This document shows, piece by piece, positions 60,835 through 64,000 of a stretch of 64,000 nt of DNA (the first letter of the stretch is position 1; each line of letters starts with the position of its first letter). The notes beneath the pieces were generated by a model. That model had not been told where the DNA came from. It saw nothing but the letters and a program-made list of their open reading frames with translations, and did not search any database. Made by a program: the position numbers and the translations under genes. The stretch covers positions 49,033 to 113,032 of the forward strand of contig JAFGEL010000072.1 in the NCBI GenBank assembly GCA_016931615.1. Direction: 5' to 3'. The DNA comes from Desulfuromonadales bacterium (lineage in GTDB: Bacteria; Desulfobacterota; Desulfuromonadia; Desulfuromonadales; Geopsychrobacteraceae).

Positions 60835-62163
60835 TTAAAGAATCAAGTTCAGTGGATTTTCAATCGCTTCACAAATCCAGCGTAAAAACCGCGCCCCGTC
60901 AGCCCCGTCAATAACCCGGTGATCGTAACTGAGCGACAACGTAACAACTTGGCGGGGAAGAAATGACTGACCATCCCAGACCGGCTTCATCTCTGCACGT
61001 GAAACCCCGAGAATCGCAACCTGCGGGGCATAAACGATCGGCGTAAAAGCTGTCCCGCCAATGCCGCCCAGGTTACTGATCGTGAAGCTTCCGCCTTCAA
61101 GTTCAGTCGGCTGAACTTTTCTCTCACGCGTCCGCGCCGCCAGCTCGTTGAGTTCCCCGGCAAGGATCTGGATTCCTTTTCGGTCGGCGTCGCGAATCAC
61201 CGGAACCAGCAGGCCGTTGGGGGTATCAACGGCAACCCCGATATGAACGTAATCTTTGAGAATCAGCTCTTTTGCGGCGCTATCAAGGCTGCTGTTGAAG
61301 TGCGGAAATTTTTTCAGCGCCGCGGCACACACCTTCACCAGAATAGCTGTCAGGGTCAGTTTATCGTCAACTTCGGGAGCAGCGTTATAGTCTTTTCTGA
61401 AGCTCTCAATATCAGTCACGTCGACCTGATCATACTGCGTGACCATGGGGATAGTTGCCCAGGCATAGCTCATGGCCTCGGCCGTCACCTCACGAACCCG
61501 GCTGAGAGGCCGGCGGGTGACAGCGCCCCACTGACTGAAATCGGGGAGTGGGCGTTGTGGGACCGGACCTGAAACTATTGCGGTACCTTGTCGGCTGCCA
61601 AGACTTCGCAGCGTTGAGCGGACAAACGCCCTGACATCATCCGGGCCGATTCGTCCGCCGGGACCGGAGCCCTGAACACGGTAAATATCGACACCAAGAT
61701 CACGCGCCAGGCGCCTCACCGATGGTGCCGCGGGAGCCACCTGACCGCCTCTCCTGGGCGTTTTCAGATCCAGCGATGCGACAGCATCCGTGACAGGCGG
61801 ATTCGCGGTTGGAACCTCGGCACTGAAGGGTGGGGATGGTTCCTCGACCAAGTGATCAGGGTCAGAAATTTCTGCCGCGGAGCCATCTTCGACATCCTCC
61901 GCAGGTGGTTCCGCAGCAGCCCCCTGAGCGGGTTCCAGCAACATGATAACGGCCCCGACATCGGCCGTATCGCCTTCCGCCACGCGCACCTCGGAAATTT
62001 TCCCGGCCGCTGGTGAGGGGATGGCGACAACCGCCTTATCGGTCTCCAGTTCCAACAGGGTCTGATCTTCTGCAACTTCATCGCCGACTTTTACGCTGAC
62101 AGCGATGACGCTGCCCGATGTCACACCATCAGACACTTCAGGGACAACAATCTCTAATGCCAT
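60835..62163 (-). CDS. aceF: Dihydrolipoamide acetyltransferase (E2) of the pyruvate dehydrogenase complex
   Basis: E2 forms the core of the complex and transfers acetyl to CoA. The 442-residue protein has one lipoyl domain (K43), an Ala/Pro/Glu-rich linker, an E3-binding domain (PSVRRLARDLGVDIYRV) and the catalytic domain with intact DHRVIDG (H415, D419) and SNLGGIGG. The lipoyl domain is nearly the same as that of lpdA. ATG 62163 lies 8 nt after the aceE stop. Confidence 0.96.
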   Translation of the reverse strand: MALEIVVPEVSDGVTSGSVIAVSVKVGDEVAEDQTLLELETDKAVVAIPSPAAGKISEVRVAEGDTADVGAVIMLLEPAQGAAAEPPAEDVEDGSAAEISDPDHLVEEPSPPFSAEVPTANPPVTDAVASLDLKTPRRGGQVAPAAPSVRRLARDLGVDIYRVQGSGPGGRIGPDDVRAFVRSTLRSLGSRQGTAIVSGPVPQRPLPDFSQWGAVTRRPLSRVREVTAEAMSYAWATIPMVTQYDQVDVTDIESFRKDYNAAPEVDDKLTLTAILVKVCAAALKKFPHFNSSLDSAAKELILKDYVHIGVAVDTPNGLLVPVIRDADRKGIQILAGELNELAARTRERKVQPTELEGGSFTISNLGGIGGTAFTPIVYAPQVAILGVSRAEMKPVWDGQSFLPRQVVTLSLSYDHRVIDGADGARFLRWICEAIENPLNLIL

Positions 62164-62171
62164 AACAAGCC

Positions 62172-64000
62172 TCAATCTGTGTGGGGATTCAATTTATCAG
62201 GGTTAATTTTGAAAGCCTTGATGGCATTCACCAGGATTTTACGCTCCAGCTCTCCCGCCTTGACCAGCTGACTGAGAGCGGCGACAGCAATGTAACGGGC
62301 ATCGACTTCAAAGAAATCCCGCAGTGCATCACGATCATCACTGCGCCCGAAACCGTCGGTTCCCAGGCAATGCACCGGCCCGGGGAACCATTGCGCGACC
62401 GCAGCAGGAAGAACCTTCATGTAATCCGAGACAGCAACAAAACAGCCCTCTTCATTCGCCAACAACTGACTGACGTAGGGCACACGCGCTTTTTTGTCGG
62501 GATGAAGCAGGTTCCAACGCTCGCTTTCAACGGCATCCTGATAAAGCTCTTTATAGCTGGTTACACTCCAGACGTCAGCAGACACCTTGAACTGATTTTC
62601 TAAAAGTTCCTGGGCCTTGAGCACCTCGTTCAGCAGCGCCCCACTACCCAGCAGGTGGGCTTTTGCTTTGGTCTGTTTGAGATCGCCGGCCCGGTAACGG
62701 TACATACCTTTGACGATACCTTCACGCACGGCTTTGCCCTTCGGCATCGGCGGCATCTTATAGGTTTCGTTCATCACTGTCAGGTAATAAATCAGATCTT
62801 CCTGATGACAATACATCCGCGTCAGGCCATCATGGACAATCACCGCCAGTTCGTAAGCGAAGGCCGGGTCATAGGCCTTGATTTTCGTCGGTGCCAGGGC
62901 CAGCACATGACTGTGACCATCCTGATGCTGCAGACCCTCACCCGCCAGGGTCGTGCGCCCTGCAGTCGCGCCGATCAAAAACCCCCTGGCCCGGCTGTCA
63001 CAGGCCTGCCAGATCAGATCTCCGACCCTCTGGAAACCAAACATCGAATAGAAAGTATAAAAAGGAATGGTCTGAACCTTGTTGTTTGAATAAGCCGTCC
63101 CGGCGGCGATAAAGCTGGCCATCGAGCCCGCCTCGCTGAGCCCTTCCTCAAGAATGGCACCGGTTTTTTTCTCGTTGTAATAAAGCAGGTTCCCCTTGTC
63201 GACCGGCTCATAAAGTTGCCCGGAATGGCTGTAGATACCCGCCTGACGGAAGAGCGCCTCCATCCCGAAGGTACGGGCCTCGTCCGGCACAATCGGCACG
63301 ATCAACTGACCGAATTCCGGATCGCGTAACAGCTTGGCGAGCAGGTGCACGAACGCCATGGTCGTCGCCAGTTCACGTTCACCCGAGCCTTCGAGATATT
63401 CCTGAATCAGCCAGTCGGTCTGACAGGCCATCGGCTGGCTGCCGTCAAAACGCCGCGGCAATGAGCCCCCGAGGGCCGCCCGCCGTTCCCTGAGGTACTG
63501 AATCTCCGGGCTGTCCTCGTCCGGACAATAACAGGGAGCACTGGCGATCTCTTCGTCGCTGACTGGAATGTTGAAACGGGTGCGAAACTCTTTGAGTTCT
63601 TCTTCATTCAGTTTCTTCTGTGAATGGGTGATATTTTTACCTTCACCCGCCTCACCCAGACCGTAACCTTTAATCGTCTGGGCCAGAATAACGGTCGGCG
63701 AACCCTTGTGCTCAACGGCCTGCTTGTAAGCCGCGTAGACCTTGACCGGATCGTGCCCGCCGCGGGTCAGGGCACCGAGCTGCTCATCGGAATAGCCCTT
63801 GACCAGATCCAGCAGTTCAGGATACTTGCCGAAAAAATCCTGCCGCACAAAGGCCCCGCTCGACGCCGTGTATTTCTGCATCTGGCCATCCAGCACTTCC
63901 TCCATCCGTTTGATCAGCAAACCGGATTTATCCTGATCGAGCAAACGGTCCCAGTCACTCCCCCAGATCACCTTGATGACGTTCCAGCCGGCTCCGCGAA
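62172..64000 (-). CDS. aceE: Pyruvate dehydrogenase E1, AceE type (paralogue 2, N-terminal part outside window)
   Basis: Partial. The frame is open to the window end, where it reads RGAGWNVIKVIWGSDW. The visible ~609 residues include the inner-loop histidine (NITHSQKK), the E571-like Glu (GLSEAGS), GLQHQDGHSH, and the full C-terminal domain. It is followed by E2 and E3, so this is the main pyruvate dehydrogenase operon, aceE-aceF-lpdA. It differs at many positions from the paralogue at 3443-6121. Confidence 0.95.
   Translation of the reverse strand, partial: RGAGWNVIKVIWGSDWDRLLDQDKSGLLIKRMEEVLDGQMQKYTASSGAFVRQDFFGKYPELLDLVKGYSDEQLGALTRGGHDPVKVYAAYKQAVEHKGSPTVILAQTIKGYGLGEAGEGKNITHSQKKLNEEELKEFRTRFNIPVSDEEIASAPCYCPDEDSPEIQYLRERRAALGGSLPRRFDGSQPMACQTDWLIQEYLEGSGERELATTMAFVHLLAKLLRDPEFGQLIVPIVPDEARTFGMEALFRQAGIYSHSGQLYEPVDKGNLLYYNEKKTGAILEEGLSEAGSMASFIAAGTAYSNNKVQTIPFYTFYSMFGFQRVGDLIWQACDSRARGFLIGATAGRTTLAGEGLQHQDGHSHVLALAPTKIKAYDPAFAYELAVIVHDGLTRMYCHQEDLIYYLTVMNETYKMPPMPKGKAVREGIVKGMYRYRAGDLKQTKAKAHLLGSGALLNEVLKAQELLENQFKVSADVWSVTSYKELYQDAVESERWNLLHPDKKARVPYVSQLLANEEGCFVAVSDYMKVLPAAVAQWFPGPVHCLGTDGFGRSDDRDALRDFFEVDARYIAVAALSQLVKAGELERKILVNAIKAFKINPDKLNPHTD

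Noticed and set aside
1..64000. tRNA, rRNA, CRISPR arrays, insertion sequences or phage genes
   Set aside because: I looked for GTTCGA-type T-loops, repeated spacers, transposase motifs and integrase signatures and saw none that held up.

Overview
The window reads as one chromosomal segment of an anaerobic or facultatively respiring Desulfuromonadales-type bacterium (Desulfuromonas, Pelobacter or Geobacter relatives). This placement is an inference. It rests on two periplasmic Tll0287-like (DUF3365) sensor domains with CxxCH c-type heme motifs, a type II secretion operon containing gspN, the AhbD/NirJ-like radical SAM gene beside hemE and hemH, and the overall family mix. No rRNA, tRNA, CRISPR array, phage gene or insertion sequence was seen. 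Most of the window is core metabolism, with several odd paralogues mixed in.

Layout. 1-3.3 kb: C-terminal part of a heme-binding chemotaxis receptor, arfB and an aldo-keto reductase. 3.4-7.3 kb: a second aceE-type pyruvate dehydrogenase E1 followed by an E2-like protein whose catalytic His-Asp motif is gone. 7.4-10.6 kb: a GIDE/EF-hand membrane protein, LemA and a J-domain protein. 11-14.7 kb: a secreted cysteine-rich protein, a PurF-like protein with a degenerate glutaminase site, a cupin, a small zinc-finger-like protein and a PaaI thioesterase. 14.8-16.5 kb: efpL/yeiP, a CoA-type Nudix hydrolase and yaiI. 16.7-19.7 kb: a large hybrid histidine kinase. 19.8-24.3 kb: an alpha/beta hydrolase, a SPASM-first radical SAM protein, a DUF302 protein, an M20 peptidase and a class IV aminotransferase. 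24.3-29.7 kb (minus strand): a probable operon of an AhbD-like radical SAM gene, hemE, hemH, a tiny CxxC protein and a long-chain acyl-CoA synthetase. 30.9-33.6 kb: a heme-sensor/TPR-OmpA/roadblock operon whose first gene is split by a -1 frameshift at a classic slippery heptamer. 34.9-36.5 kb: a two-component pair. 36.5-48.0 kb (minus strand): a complete gspCDEFGHIJKLMN operon. 48.3-54.5 kb: assorted housekeeping genes. 54.6-58.2 kb (minus strand): nrdA and nrdB behind tandem NrdR boxes. 59.1-64.0 kb (minus strand): the canonical pyruvate dehydrogenase cluster aceE-E2-lpd, with aceE running off the window end.

How the parts fit together. Two pyruvate dehydrogenase E1 paralogues lie in the same window. 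One (59-64 kb) has a complete E2 and a lipoyl-fused E3. The other (3.4-7.3 kb) has only a lipoyl/E3-binding protein with an inactivated acyltransferase domain, which recalls the eukaryotic E3-binding protein (PDHX). The most unusual signals are this E3BP-like protein, the slippery-site frameshift in the 30.9 kb sensor gene with its roadblock partners, the glutaminase-dead PurF paralogue, and the GIDE-EF-hand/LemA/J-protein cluster.
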